Source: an uncultured Clostridia bacterium
GTDB lineage: Bacteria; Bacillota_A; Clostridia; Christensenellales; CAG-138
Length of the DNA: 5,801 nucleotides
Assembly: GCA_946539625.1 (NCBI GenBank)
Contig: CAMNHT010000095.1
Coordinates: 1 to 5,801 of the forward strand
Reading direction: 5' to 3'
Part shown: piece by piece, positions 1 through 5,801 of the stretch
How the letters are laid out: every line of letters begins with the position of its first letter
Numbering within the stretch: position 1 is the stretch's first letter
Notes under the pieces: model-generated
Seen by the model: only the letters and a program-made list of their open reading frames with translations
Databases searched by the model: none
What the model was told of the DNA's origin: nothing
Position numbers and translations under genes: made by a program

Positions 1-5
1 AACGA

Positions 6-1244
6 ATGAAAAAGAAAATCGTCTGCATGCTGCTTGCAGGCGGACAGGGCAGCCGCCTCGGCGTTTTGACGTCCAGCATGGCAAAGCCTGCGGTCCCGTT
101 CGGCGGAAAGTACCGCATCATCGACTTTCCGCTCAGCAATTGCGCAAACTCCGACATCGACACCGTCGGCGTTCTGACGCAGTACCGCCCTTTGGCGCTG
201 AACGCGTACCTCGGCACCGGTCAGCACTGGGATCTCGACCGCACGGACGGCGGCGTGTTCGTGCTTCCGCCGTACATGACGGAGCATGACGGAAGATGGT
301 ACTCCGGCACGGCAAACGCGATCTGGCAGAACCGCGCCTTCCTTGATCAGTACGATCCCGATTACGTGCTGATCCTTTCGGGCGACCACATCTATAAGAT
401 GGATTATACGAAGATGCTGAAATTCCACGTGGCAAACAGCGCTGCGGCGACGATCGCGGTGCTTCGGGTTCCGATGGAGGAAGCGCATCGCTTCGGCATC
501 ATGAATACGGACGAAAACGGCAGGATCGTTTCGTTTGAGGAAAAGCCGAAGGAGCCGAAGAGCAACAACGCCTCGATGGGCATCTATATCTTCAACTGGA
601 AGCTGCTGCGCGACTACATGGCGCGCGACGACGCCGATCCGAACAGCGAAAACGACTTCGGCAAGAACATCATTCCGAACATGCTGAACGCCGGCGAAAA
701 GATGGTCGCGTACCCGTTTGAGGGCTACTGGAAGGACGTCGGAACGATCCAGAGCCTGTGGGAAGCGAACATGGACCTTCTGGGCGAACCGCCTGTGCTG
801 GAGCTCAACGATCCAGCCTGGCGCATCTATACGCGCAACCCCGTCATGCCGCCGCACTATACCGACAAGGCAGCGGACGTGAAGGACAGTCTCGTCACGG
901 AAGGCTGCGTGGTGCGCGGTACCGTGCGGCATACCGTGCTGTTCTGCGGCGTAAAGGTCGAGGGACGGTCGGAGCTGTTCGATTCCGTCGTATTCCCGAA
1001 CGCCGAGATCGGCGAGGGCTGCTTTGTGAAGAAAGCGATCATCGGTGAAAACGCGATCATCGGCGACAACGTGCAGATCGGCGTGCCGCCGAAAGAGGGC
1101 GAAACGGTGGACAACCGCCTCACCGGCGATATTGCGCTCATCGGCAACGACGTGACGATCCCCGCGGGGACGGTGATCCCGTGCGGCGCGGTCGTGACCG
1201 CCGAAACGCTCGGACAGTTTATCAAGGGAGGAAATGAAGCATGA
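6..1244 (+). CDS. glgC: Glucose-1-phosphate adenylyltransferase (ADP-glucose pyrophosphorylase), catalytic subunit
   Basis: This cytoplasmic enzyme makes ADP-glucose and pyrophosphate from ATP and glucose-1-phosphate, the committed step of bacterial glycogen synthesis. The 412-residue protein has an N-terminal nucleotidyltransferase domain (about 1-250) followed by a left-handed beta-helix. Visible motifs are the nucleotide-binding loop GGQGSRL (12-18), [11 protein letters not shown] (31-41), [10 protein letters not shown] (125-134) with D127 matching the catalytic aspartate of E. coli GlgC, FEEKP (177-181) with K180 matching the glucose-1-phosphate-binding lysine, ASMGIYIF (189-196) and GYWKDVGT (240-247). 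Hexapeptide-like repeats are visible at about 332-359 and 375-397. The length suits the family (about 380-430 residues). The start [13 protein letters not shown] resembles Bacillus GlgC; only five bases precede it, so its ribosome binding site cannot be seen. It heads the visible part of a glgC-glgD-glgA operon and its stop overlaps the glgD start. Allosteric effectors cannot be read from the sequence. Confidence 0.97.
   Translation: MKKKIVCMLLAGGQGSRLGVLTSSMAKPAVPFGGKYRIIDFPLSNCANSDIDTVGVLTQYRPLALNAYLGTGQHWDLDRTDGGVFVLPPYMTEHDGRWYSGTANAIWQNRAFLDQYDPDYVLILSGDHIYKMDYTKMLKFHVANSAAATIAVLRVPMEEAHRFGIMNTDENGRIVSFEEKPKEPKSNNASMGIYIFNWKLLRDYMARDDADPNSENDFGKNIIPNMLNAGEKMVAYPFEGYWKDVGTIQSLWEANMDLLGEPPVLELNDPAWRIYTRNPVMPPHYTDKAADVKDSLVTEGCVVRGTVRHTVLFCGVKVEGRSELFDSVVFPNAEIGEGCFVKKAIIGENAIIGDNVQIGVPPKEGETVDNRLTGDIALIGNDVTIPAGTVIPCGAVVTAETLGQFIKGGNEA
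1224..1231 (+). promoter_or_regulatory. Ribosome binding site for glgD, inside the end of glgC
   Basis: AAGGGAGG lies nine bases before the glgD ATG, within the last codons of glgC. Together with the ATGA stop/start overlap it supports the ATG at 1241 and implies translational coupling of glgC and glgD, as expected for subunits of one enzyme. The ATG at 1234 is in another frame and too close to the site. Confidence 0.8.
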
Positions 1245-2368
1245 ACCAGGAAGCATTCGGTCTGATCTTCACCGGTGAACACAATCCCTACATGCGCGAT
1301 CTCGTGCTCTCCCGCGCGGTCGCGGCGGTGCCGTTCGGCGGACGCTACCGCGTGATCGACTTTACCCTTTCCAATCTGGTGAACACGGGCATCCGCAACG
1401 TCGGGCTGATCGTGCAAAAGAACTATCATTCGCTGATGGACCATCTCGGCACCGGCAAGGAATGGGATTTGAACCGCAAGCGCGGCGGTCTGTTCCTCCT
1501 GCCGCCGTTCTCCACCAAGGACAACACCGGCGTGTATCGCGGCGACATCGACGCGTTCCACTCGATCATGCAGTATGTGCGCCGTTCGAGCCAGAAATAT
1601 CTGATCCTCTGCGGAAGCCATACCGTATTCAACACGACGTTTGACGCCATTTTAAGGCAGCACCGTGAGACCGGCGCGGATATCACCATCATGTACAACG
1701 AGGATCCGCGCTTCTTCCCGGAGGAGCAGAACCGCGACCTTCGTCTCATTCTCGACGGGGACGGCATGACGGTGAAGCGGCTCGAATGGAATCCGCGCAA
1801 TCCCGGCTCGAATTTCCGCTCCTGCGAGATCACGATCATCGACAGGGACCTGTTCGAGGACCTTGTGGAAGAATCCTATTCGCGCGGCGGAGTCGATTTC
1901 ATCCGTGAGATCCTGCTGCCGAAGGTCCGTGAGCTCAAGATCATGGGCTGGCGCTACGACGGCTACGTCGGACGCATCGACTCGATCAACACCTACTTCA
2001 TGCACAGCATGGAACTTATGGATGCTTCCGCGGCGAAGGATCTCTTCAACATGCAGCATCCGATCTATACCAAGGTCAAGGACGAGATCGCGTCGGAGTA
2101 CGGTGAAAACGCCGACGTCCGCAACGTCCTCATGGCAGACGGCTGCGCGATCGACGGCACGATCGAAAACTCCATCGTGTTCCGCGGCGTCACCGTGGAG
2201 CGCGGCGCGATCGTGAAGAACTCGATCCTGATGCAGGGCGTGACGGTGCGCAAGGGCGCCGTGCTCGATCATGTCATCCTCGACAAGAACGTTACCGTCA
2301 ACGCGGGACGACAGCTCACGGGGTATGAGGGCATTCCGCTCGTCTTCCGCAAAAACCTGACCGTCTGA
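1241..2368 (+). CDS. glgD: GlgD, regulatory (non-catalytic type) subunit of ADP-glucose pyrophosphorylase
   Basis: GlgD is a paralogue of GlgC found mainly in Bacillota, where it is known to pair with GlgC and raise or tune its activity. The 375-residue protein keeps the fold: [11 protein letters not shown] sits at 31-41, the same positions as in GlgC, then [11 protein letters not shown] (69-79), and beta-helix hexapeptide-like repeats at about 292-361. The active site is degraded. The GGxGxRL nucleotide loop is replaced by [11 protein letters not shown] (11-21), the catalytic aspartate of the GDH motif is serine (GSH, 125-127), the FEEKP sugar-phosphate lysine motif is not recognisable, and GYWKDVGT is replaced by GYVGRIDS. 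I infer that it is catalytically inactive alone and acts in a GlgC-GlgD heteromer. It overlaps glgC by four bases and is followed 22 bases later by glgA, so the three genes are probably one transcript. Confidence 0.95.
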   Translation: MNQEAFGLIFTGEHNPYMRDLVLSRAVAAVPFGGRYRVIDFTLSNLVNTGIRNVGLIVQKNYHSLMDHLGTGKEWDLNRKRGGLFLLPPFSTKDNTGVYRGDIDAFHSIMQYVRRSSQKYLILCGSHTVFNTTFDAILRQHRETGADITIMYNEDPRFFPEEQNRDLRLILDGDGMTVKRLEWNPRNPGSNFRSCEITIIDRDLFEDLVEESYSRGGVDFIREILLPKVRELKIMGWRYDGYVGRIDSINTYFMHSMELMDASAAKDLFNMQHPIYTKVKDEIASEYGENADVRNVLMADGCAIDGTIENSIVFRGVTVERGAIVKNSILMQGVTVRKGAVLDHVILDKNVTVNAGRQLTGYEGIPLVFRKNLTV

Positions 2369-2376
2369 CGAAACCG

Positions 2377-2383
2377 AAAGGAG
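2377..2383 (+). promoter_or_regulatory. Ribosome binding site for glgA
   Basis: AAAGGAG is followed by seven bases and the glgA ATG at 2391. This is near-optimal spacing and fixes the start of glgA. It lies wholly in the 22-base gap after the glgD stop, so glgA can be initiated independently of upstream translation. Confidence 0.8.
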
Positions 2384-2390
2384 AATCATC

Positions 2391-3965
2391 ATGAAAATAC
2401 TGTTTGCGGCAAGCGAATGCTTCCCGTTCATCAAAACCGGCGGTCTTGCCGACGTTGTCGGTTCGCTTCCGAAGGAGCTTGTGCATCAGGGCGCCGAAGT
2501 TGCGGTCATGATCCCGAAGTACACGCAGATCGACGATTACTACATCGTCAGGATGCAGCATGTCTGCCACTTCAACCTGCAGCTCGGAAGCTATTCCGTC
2601 TTCTGCGGCATCGACATGCTTGAGCAGGACGGCGTGAAATTCTATTTCGTTGACAACCTTGCGATGTTCGGCGGCGATAAGATCTACACCGGTGACGAGC
2701 AGGAGGGGTTCCGCTTCGCGTTCTTCTGCCGTGCGGTGCTCGAATCGTTCAAGCATATGAACTACTATCCGGATGTGATCCACTGCAACGACTGGCAGAC
2801 GGGTCTCATTCCGGTTTTGCTGAACGACCAGTACCGCAATCTCGACGGCTACCGTGATGTGCATACCGTGTTCACGATCCACAACCTGAAGTTCCAGGGT
2901 ATCTTCGACTGGCATCGCATCAACAGCGTATTGGGACTGAATGAGGGATACTTCTCACCGAATAATCTCGAGTTCTACGGCTTGCTTTCATTCATGAAAG
3001 CGGGTCTTGTGTTCGCAAACCGCATCACGACCGTCAGCCCGACCTATGCGGAGGAGATCCGCACCGGCTATTACGGCGAACGCCTCGACGGTCTTCTGCG
3101 CGCCAGACAGAACGTGCTGTCCGGTATTCTGAACGGAATAGACGGAATATCGTTTGATCCGAGTAATGATATGCATATTCCCGTTCACTATACAGCGGCA
3201 GATCCTTCCGGAAAGAAGCTTGATAAGGCGGCATTGCAGGAAGAACTGGGCTTGCAGAAGCGCGATGTACCGTTGATCGCTATGGTCACGCGTCTGACCG
3301 CGCAGAAGGGGCTCGATCTTGTGACCTGCGTTTTGAACGATATCATGCGCATGGACGTTCAGATGGTTGTGGTTGGAACGGGCGACGAGTATTTTGAAAA
3401 TGCATTCCGCGACGCGCAGTATCGTTTCCCCGGCAGATTCGTCTGCTGTCTCCGGCACGACGAGCAAATCGCGCGCCGCGTATACGCTGCAAGCGACATC
3501 TATCTGATGCCGTCTCAGTTCGAACCGTGCGGACTTTCTCAGATGATCGCGATGCGATACGGTTCCATCCCGCTCGTGCGCGAAACCGGCGGACTGCGCG
3601 ACAGCGTTTTGCCGTACAACTGGTATACCGACGACGGCAACGGCTTCAGTTTCCACGATTATAATGCGCACGATATGCTGCATGTGCTTGAACACGCGGT
3701 CGGGTACTGGTATGATGATCGCGAGATGTGGAAGCGTTTGATGCGGCGCGCCATGAAGACGGACTTTTCGTGGGCTGCTTCCGCAAGGAAGTACATGGAG
3801 CTGTATCGGAATCTCCTGGGTCTTCCGGATGAGCCGGTAAAGCCGGTCCGTAAGCGTACAACACGCACGGTCAAATCCGCCGAGGATAAGCCCGAACCCA
3901 AAGCAGCGGCAAAGAAGCCGACCGCAAAGAAATCCACGGCGTCAAAGCCGAAAAAATCCGAATAA
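2391..3965 (+). CDS. glgA: Glycogen (starch) synthase, ADP-glucose dependent, GT5 family, with basic C-terminal tail
   Basis: GlgA transfers glucose from ADP-glucose to the non-reducing end of an alpha-1,4-glucan in the cytoplasm. The 524-residue protein shows both halves of the GT-B fold. The N-terminal half has KTGGLADV (15-22), the ADP-glucose-binding signature of bacterial GlgA, HCNDWQTG (131-138) and TIHN (162-165). The C-terminal half has NGID (248-251), TRLTAQKG (300-307) with K306 matching E. coli K305, and FEPCGLSQ (377-384) with E378 matching E. coli E377, followed by the RETGGLRDS loop. The core ends near residue 478, almost exactly the length of E. coli GlgA (477). Residues 479-524 are an extra lysine-, alanine- and proline-rich tail with no recognisable fold. 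The start is set by a strong ribosome binding site. It is the last gene of the glg operon, with a terminator 16 bases after its stop. Its substrate is the product of the upstream GlgC/GlgD. Confidence 0.97.
   Translation: MKILFAASECFPFIKTGGLADVVGSLPKELVHQGAEVAVMIPKYTQIDDYYIVRMQHVCHFNLQLGSYSVFCGIDMLEQDGVKFYFVDNLAMFGGDKIYTGDEQEGFRFAFFCRAVLESFKHMNYYPDVIHCNDWQTGLIPVLLNDQYRNLDGYRDVHTVFTIHNLKFQGIFDWHRINSVLGLNEGYFSPNNLEFYGLLSFMKAGLVFANRITTVSPTYAEEIRTGYYGERLDGLLRARQNVLSGILNGIDGISFDPSNDMHIPVHYTAADPSGKKLDKAALQEELGLQKRDVPLIAMVTRLTAQKGLDLVTCVLNDIMRMDVQMVVVGTGDEYFENAFRDAQYRFPGRFVCCLRHDEQIARRVYAASDIYLMPSQFEPCGLSQMIAMRYGSIPLVRETGGLRDSVLPYNWYTDDGNGFSFHDYNAHDMLHVLEHAVGYWYDDREMWKRLMRRAMKTDFSWAASARKYMELYRNLLGLPDEPVKPVRKRTTRTVKSAEDKPEPKAAAKKPTAKKSTASKPKKSE
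3825..3962 (+). other. Low-complexity basic C-terminal tail of GlgA
   Basis: This stretch encodes GlgA residues 479-524. By count the 46 residues contain 12 Lys and 3 Arg against 6 Asp/Glu, with many Ala, Pro, Ser and Thr and short AKK/KKP/KKS units near the end. It lacks large hydrophobic residues apart from three valines, so it is probably disordered. It resembles histone H1-like tails in composition only. The reading frame is unbroken and ends in TAA just before the terminator, so it appears to be a genuine extension rather than a readthrough artefact. No function can be assigned. Confidence 0.75.
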
Positions 3966-3980
3966 AGATACCCAATCTTT

Positions 3981-4008
3981 ACAGGGCCGTATTAACGGCT
4001 CTGTTTTT
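3981..4008 (+). terminator. Rho-independent terminator of the glg operon
   Basis: ACAGGGCCGT (3981-3990) pairs with ACGGCTCTGT (3995-4004) to give a 10-bp stem with a single G-U wobble and a four-base ATTA loop. A run of five T (4004-4008) follows directly. The hairpin starts 16 bases after the glgA stop. No T-tract is present on the opposite side, so it should act on + strand transcription only. It ends exactly where the first parS palindrome begins, so glg transcription should stop before the par regulatory region. Confidence 0.9.
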
Positions 4009-4009
4009 A

Positions 4010-4025
4010 TGTTTCACGTGAAACA
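4010..4025. promoter_or_regulatory. parS: parS centromere site 1 (perfect ParB/Spo0J binding palindrome)
   Basis: TGTTTCACGTGAAACA matches the 16-bp parS consensus known from Bacillus subtilis and conserved across most bacterial chromosomes. The dyad extends two more bases on each side to a perfect 20-bp palindrome (4008-4027). The site should be bound by the helix-turn-helix of the ParB encoded about 900 bases downstream and act as a loading site for the CTP-dependent ParB clamp. Its outer edge shares base 4008 with the T-tract of the glgA terminator. Confidence 0.95.
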
Positions 4026-4048
4026 TACACACAACACGGATCGGAAAA

Positions 4049-4064
4049 TGTTTCACGTGAAACT
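4049..4064. promoter_or_regulatory. parS: parS centromere site 2 (one mismatch)
   Basis: TGTTTCACGTGAAACT matches the parS consensus at 15 of 16 bases. The inner 14 bases (4050-4063) are a perfect palindrome and only the last base differs. Its centre is 39 bp from the centre of site 1. It ends 21 bases before the parA promoter -35 element, so ParB nucleated here could reach the promoter by short-range spreading. Confidence 0.93.
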
Positions 4065-4081
4065 TGAAAAAATGCCGGAAC

Positions 4082-4097
4082 GGTATTGCCAAATACC
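4082..4097. repeat. Inverted repeat overlapping the parA -35 element
   Basis: GGTATT (4082-4087) is the exact reverse complement of AATACC (4092-4097), with GCCA between. The dyad covers the whole predicted -35 hexamer (4086-4091). This is a typical place for a repressor operator, but a 6-bp half-site can occur by chance and no cognate regulator is visible, so the role is open. Confidence 0.4.
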
Positions 4098-4114
4098 ATA
4101 CGTTACGTTATAAT
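4086..4114 (+). promoter_or_regulatory. Housekeeping (sigma-A type) promoter for parA-parB
   Basis: TTGCCA (4086-4091) matches the -35 consensus at five of six bases. It is followed by a 17-bp spacer and a perfect TATAAT -10 (4109-4114). Transcription should start around 4120-4122, giving a leader of about 14 nt that begins almost at the ribosome binding site. The promoter lies downstream of both parS sites and the glgA terminator, so parAB should be transcribed independently of the glg operon. Confidence 0.85.
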
Positions 4115-4122
4115 GATCGGGT

Positions 4123-4129
4123 AAAGGAG
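4123..4129 (+). promoter_or_regulatory. Ribosome binding site for parA
   Basis: AAAGGAG is followed by five bases and the ATG at 4135. It supports this start. It begins within about three bases of the predicted transcription start, leaving little room for 5' leader structure. Confidence 0.8.
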
Positions 4130-4134
4130 CGATT

Positions 4135-4908
4135 ATGGGTAAGATTATTTCAATCACCAATCAAAAAGGCGGCGTCGGAAAGACGACGACGGCGATCAAT
4201 TTGAGCGCATGTGTTGCGCAAACGGGGAAACACGTACTGCTTGTCGACCTGGATCCGCAGGGCAATAGCACCAGCGGATTGGGCGTAACGAAGAAAAAAG
4301 ACTTTCCGACGAGTTATGACGTTCTGATCGACGATGTTCCGGCACAGGATGCGATCCGTCATACGATGATCGAAACGCTGGACGTATTACCGTCACGCAT
4401 TGAACTTGCCGGCGCGGAAGTCGAACTGGTGTCCATGATGGCACGTGAGCAGCGTTTGAAGCAGATGCTGTCTCCGATCGCGGATGGGTATGATTATATT
4501 TTCATTGACTGTCCCCCGTCTCTCGGATTGTTGACGCTGAACGCGCTGACGGCGTCCGATTCTCTTCTGGTGCCGATCCAGTGCGAGTATTACGCGCTTG
4601 AGGGACTCTCGCAGCTGATGAACACGGTCAAGCTCGTCCGGCGCAATCTGAACAGCAAGCTCGACATTCAGGGTGTTGTGCTGACCATGTTCTCATCACG
4701 GTTGAATCTTTGCGTACAGGTTGTCGAAGAAGTCAAGAAGTATTTCCGGGAGAAGGTCTATAACACAATCATTCCGCGTTCGGTTCGGATGAGCGAAGCG
4801 CCGAGCCATGGGCTGCCGATCACGCTGTACGATCCGCGGAACATCGGCGCAAAGGCGTATATCAATTTGGCGGAAGAATTTATCAAACGGGAGGAAGCAA
4901 ATGGCTAA
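4135..4908 (+). CDS. parA: Chromosome-partitioning ATPase ParA (Soj)
   Basis: ParA is a deviant Walker-type ATPase that binds nucleoid DNA non-specifically as an ATP dimer and is released when ParB stimulates hydrolysis, which drives segregation of the origin region. The 257-residue protein is close to B. subtilis Soj in length. Visible motifs are the deviant Walker A KGGVGKTT (11-18) with signature lysine K11, the VDLDPQGN A' motif (37-44) with D40, and the Walker B FIDCPP (123-128) with D125. It starts directly with the Walker domain and has no N-terminal helix-turn-helix. It is therefore the small chromosomal type rather than the large plasmid P1/F type that binds its own operator. It has its own promoter, lies just after two parS sites, and overlaps parB by eight bases. 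In sporulating relatives Soj also affects DnaA and Spo0A-dependent genes, which is family knowledge and cannot be judged here. Confidence 0.97.
   Translation: MGKIISITNQKGGVGKTTTAINLSACVAQTGKHVLLVDLDPQGNSTSGLGVTKKKDFPTSYDVLIDDVPAQDAIRHTMIETLDVLPSRIELAGAEVELVSMMAREQRLKQMLSPIADGYDYIFIDCPPSLGLLTLNALTASDSLLVPIQCEYYALEGLSQLMNTVKLVRRNLNSKLDIQGVVLTMFSSRLNLCVQVVEEVKKYFREKVYNTIIPRSVRMSEAPSHGLPITLYDPRNIGAKAYINLAEEFIKREEANG
4889..4894 (+). promoter_or_regulatory. Ribosome binding site for parB, inside the end of parA
   Basis: GGGAGG is followed by six bases and the ATG at 4901. It decides in favour of this start over an in-frame upstream ATG at 4808, which would add 31 residues that do not resemble ParB and are simply parA read in another frame. 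Confidence 0.8.
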
Positions 4909-5755
4909 GAATAAGGGCCTTGGGCGCGGGCTTGACGCGCTTCTGGATGAGATCGATGCGCCTGAACAGACGCAGAACGGTAAGTTTGATGTAGATCTTT
5001 ATGATATTGATACGAATCCGGATCAGCCGCGTAAGACGTTCGATCCGGAAAAGCTTGCGGAGCTGGCGCAGTCGATTAAGCGTCACGGTGTCGTGCAGCC
5101 GATCCTTGTCAAAAAGAACGGCGCACGTTATACGATCGTAGCGGGCGAGCGTCGCTACCGTGCAGCACGTCAAGCAGGTCTGATGACTGTCCCGGTCGTG
5201 CTGACAGACATCGACGAGGATGCGGTCATGGAGATTTCGCTCGTCGAAAACATTCAGCGCGAGAACCTCAATCCGATCGAGGAAGCCGCCGCGATCAAGC
5301 TTCTGATGCAGCAGCACGATCTCACGCAGGAAGAAGTTTCCGAGCGTGTCGGCAAAAGCCGTCCGGCAATTGCGAACGCGCTGCGTCTTCTGACGCTAGC
5401 GAAGTCTGTACAGAAGTTGATCAAGGACGGACGGCTCACGGCAGGTCACGGCAAGATGCTTGCGGGCGTCGGTGATCCGCGCGTACAGATGGAAATGGCG
5501 GAAAAATGTGTCGAAGGCGACTGGTCGGTGCGGCGTCTCGAGGACGAGCTGCGCTTTGCCGAAATGCCGAAACGCAAACATAAGGAAAAACCGGAACCGA
5601 CGCCGGAATTCCGCAATGCCATGCACCGTATGCGCGCTGAGCTCGGCACCAAGGTGTCCGTGCAGGGCAATGAAGACAAGGGCAAGCTGATCATCCATTA
5701 CTATTCGCATGAAGATCTCGACCGGATATACCGCGCAATCGTCGGAGACGAATGA
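4901..5755 (+). CDS. parB: Chromosome-partitioning protein ParB (Spo0J), CTP-dependent DNA clamp
   Basis: ParB binds parS, loads onto DNA as a CTP-gated sliding clamp, stimulates ParA and recruits SMC condensin to the origin region. The 284-residue protein shows the full chromosomal ParB layout. The N-terminal [10 protein letters not shown] (6-15) is the conserved ParA-interacting segment. A ParB/sulfiredoxin-like CTP-binding domain follows with NPDQPRKTF (39-47), HGVVQPI (62-68), GERRYRA (82-88) and [14 protein letters not shown] (116-129). The parS-reading helix-turn-helix is [20 protein letters not shown] (141-160). GHGKML (182-187) comes next, then a charged Lys/Pro-rich linker (about 222-236) and a C-terminal dimerisation domain (about 237-284). 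All key motifs are intact. The start is fixed by GGGAGG six bases upstream; it overlaps parA by eight bases and is probably translationally coupled to it. GERRYRA and the nearby parS sequences make ParB a better call than the paralogue Noc, which binds a different site. Confidence 0.96.
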   Translation: MAKNKGLGRGLDALLDEIDAPEQTQNGKFDVDLYDIDTNPDQPRKTFDPEKLAELAQSIKRHGVVQPILVKKNGARYTIVAGERRYRAARQAGLMTVPVVLTDIDEDAVMEISLVENIQRENLNPIEEAAAIKLLMQQHDLTQEEVSERVGKSRPAIANALRLLTLAKSVQKLIKDGRLTAGHGKMLAGVGDPRVQMEMAEKCVEGDWSVRRLEDELRFAEMPKRKHKEKPEPTPEFRNAMHRMRAELGTKVSVQGNEDKGKLIIHYYSHEDLDRIYRAIVGDE

Positions 5756-5801
5756 GTAAAATGACGAATATGCGATAACAATATAATGGAAAGAACGGGA
5801 A
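5756..5801 (+). promoter_or_regulatory. AT-rich stretch after parB with a weak -10-like motif
   Basis: The final 46 bases contain TATAAT at 5782-5787. No good -35 lies at 16-18 bp; the nearest partial match is ATGACG (5761-5766) at a 15-bp spacing. There is no extended -10 TG and no hairpin with a T-tract after the parB stop. It could be the promoter of a downstream gene beginning beyond the window, or parB may be co-transcribed with that gene. The sequence ends too soon to decide. Confidence 0.3.

Noticed and set aside
857..1621. A 254-residue open frame on the minus strand across the end of glgC and the start of glgD.
   Set aside because: It is antisense to two clear GT-type genes with intact motifs, shows no recognisable domain, and is explained by the codon bias of a GC-rich coding strand.
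1652..2434. A 260-residue minus-strand open frame opposite glgD and the start of glgA.
   Set aside because: It is a shadow frame, rich in Val/Asp/His as expected from the antisense of GC-rich codons, and crosses the glgD-glgA junction with no family signature.
2988..3695. A 235-residue minus-strand open frame opposite glgA.
   Set aside because: It has no recognisable domain and is fully antisense to the conserved catalytic part of GlgA.
4010..4064. The two CACGTG palindromes considered as Noc binding sites, generic operators or a short CRISPR-like repeat.
   Set aside because: They match the parS consensus at 16 and 15 of 16 bases and differ from the Noc site (ATTTCCCGGGAAAT). Only two copies exist, and the parB gene is adjacent.
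3966..4134. A replication origin with DnaA boxes in the intergenic gap.
   Set aside because: No TTATCCACA-like boxes or AT-rich unwinding repeats are seen in the gap; parS indicates origin proximity but is not the origin itself.
4808..4900. An in-frame ATG upstream of parB that would extend the protein by 31 residues.
   Set aside because: It lies inside parA in another frame, the extra residues do not look like ParB, and the ATG at 4901 has a strong GGGAGG site and gives the conserved [15 protein letters not shown] start.
5761..5801. Possible starts of a next gene after parB: ATG at 5761 (a five-codon frame) and ATG at 5786, open to the window end.
   Set aside because: The first stops at once. 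The second has no ribosome binding site and overlaps the TATAAT-like motif, so neither can be supported from five codons.

Overview
The window is a compact, moderately GC-rich bacterial segment with every gene on the + strand. It carries two functional modules. The organism is most likely a member of the Bacillota, probably a Clostridia-like lineage. The reasons are the GlgC/GlgD pair (GlgD is essentially a Bacillota paralogue), strong AGGAG-type ribosome binding sites, a Bacillus-type parS sequence, and Soj/Spo0J-type ParA and ParB proteins. Species cannot be assigned from the sequence alone.

Region 1 (6-3965) is a glycogen synthesis operon, glgC-glgD-glgA. The first two genes overlap by four bases (ATGA) and the third follows after 22 bases. 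GlgC makes ADP-glucose. GlgD is its paralogue with a degraded active site and is probably a regulatory partner subunit. GlgA adds the glucosyl unit to the growing alpha-1,4-glucan. GlgA has the usual catalytic core of about 478 residues plus a lysine-rich, probably disordered tail of about 46 residues, which is the oddest protein feature here. The operon promoter and any branching enzyme or phosphorylase genes lie outside the window. A clear intrinsic terminator (3981-4008) closes the operon.

Region 2 (3966-4134) is the only sizeable intergenic gap and is densely packed: the glgA terminator, two parS centromere sites (one a perfect palindrome that starts where the terminator T-tract ends), an inverted repeat over a promoter -35 element, a near-consensus housekeeping promoter (TTGCCA-17 bp-TATAAT), and a strong ribosome binding site. 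The predicted transcript leader is only about 14 nt.

Region 3 (4135-5755) is the chromosome segregation operon parA-parB (soj-spo0J), with an 8-base overlap. ParB should load at the two parS sites just upstream, spread as a CTP-dependent clamp, and work with the ParA ATPase to position the replication origin region. This suggests the locus is origin-proximal. The last 46 bases hold no supported gene, only a weak -10-like motif.

All five proteins belong to well-known families, and I see no evidence of a wholly new system. The points worth a second look are the glg/par junction with its tightly packed sites, the GlgA tail, and the unusual placement of parAB beside glycogen genes.
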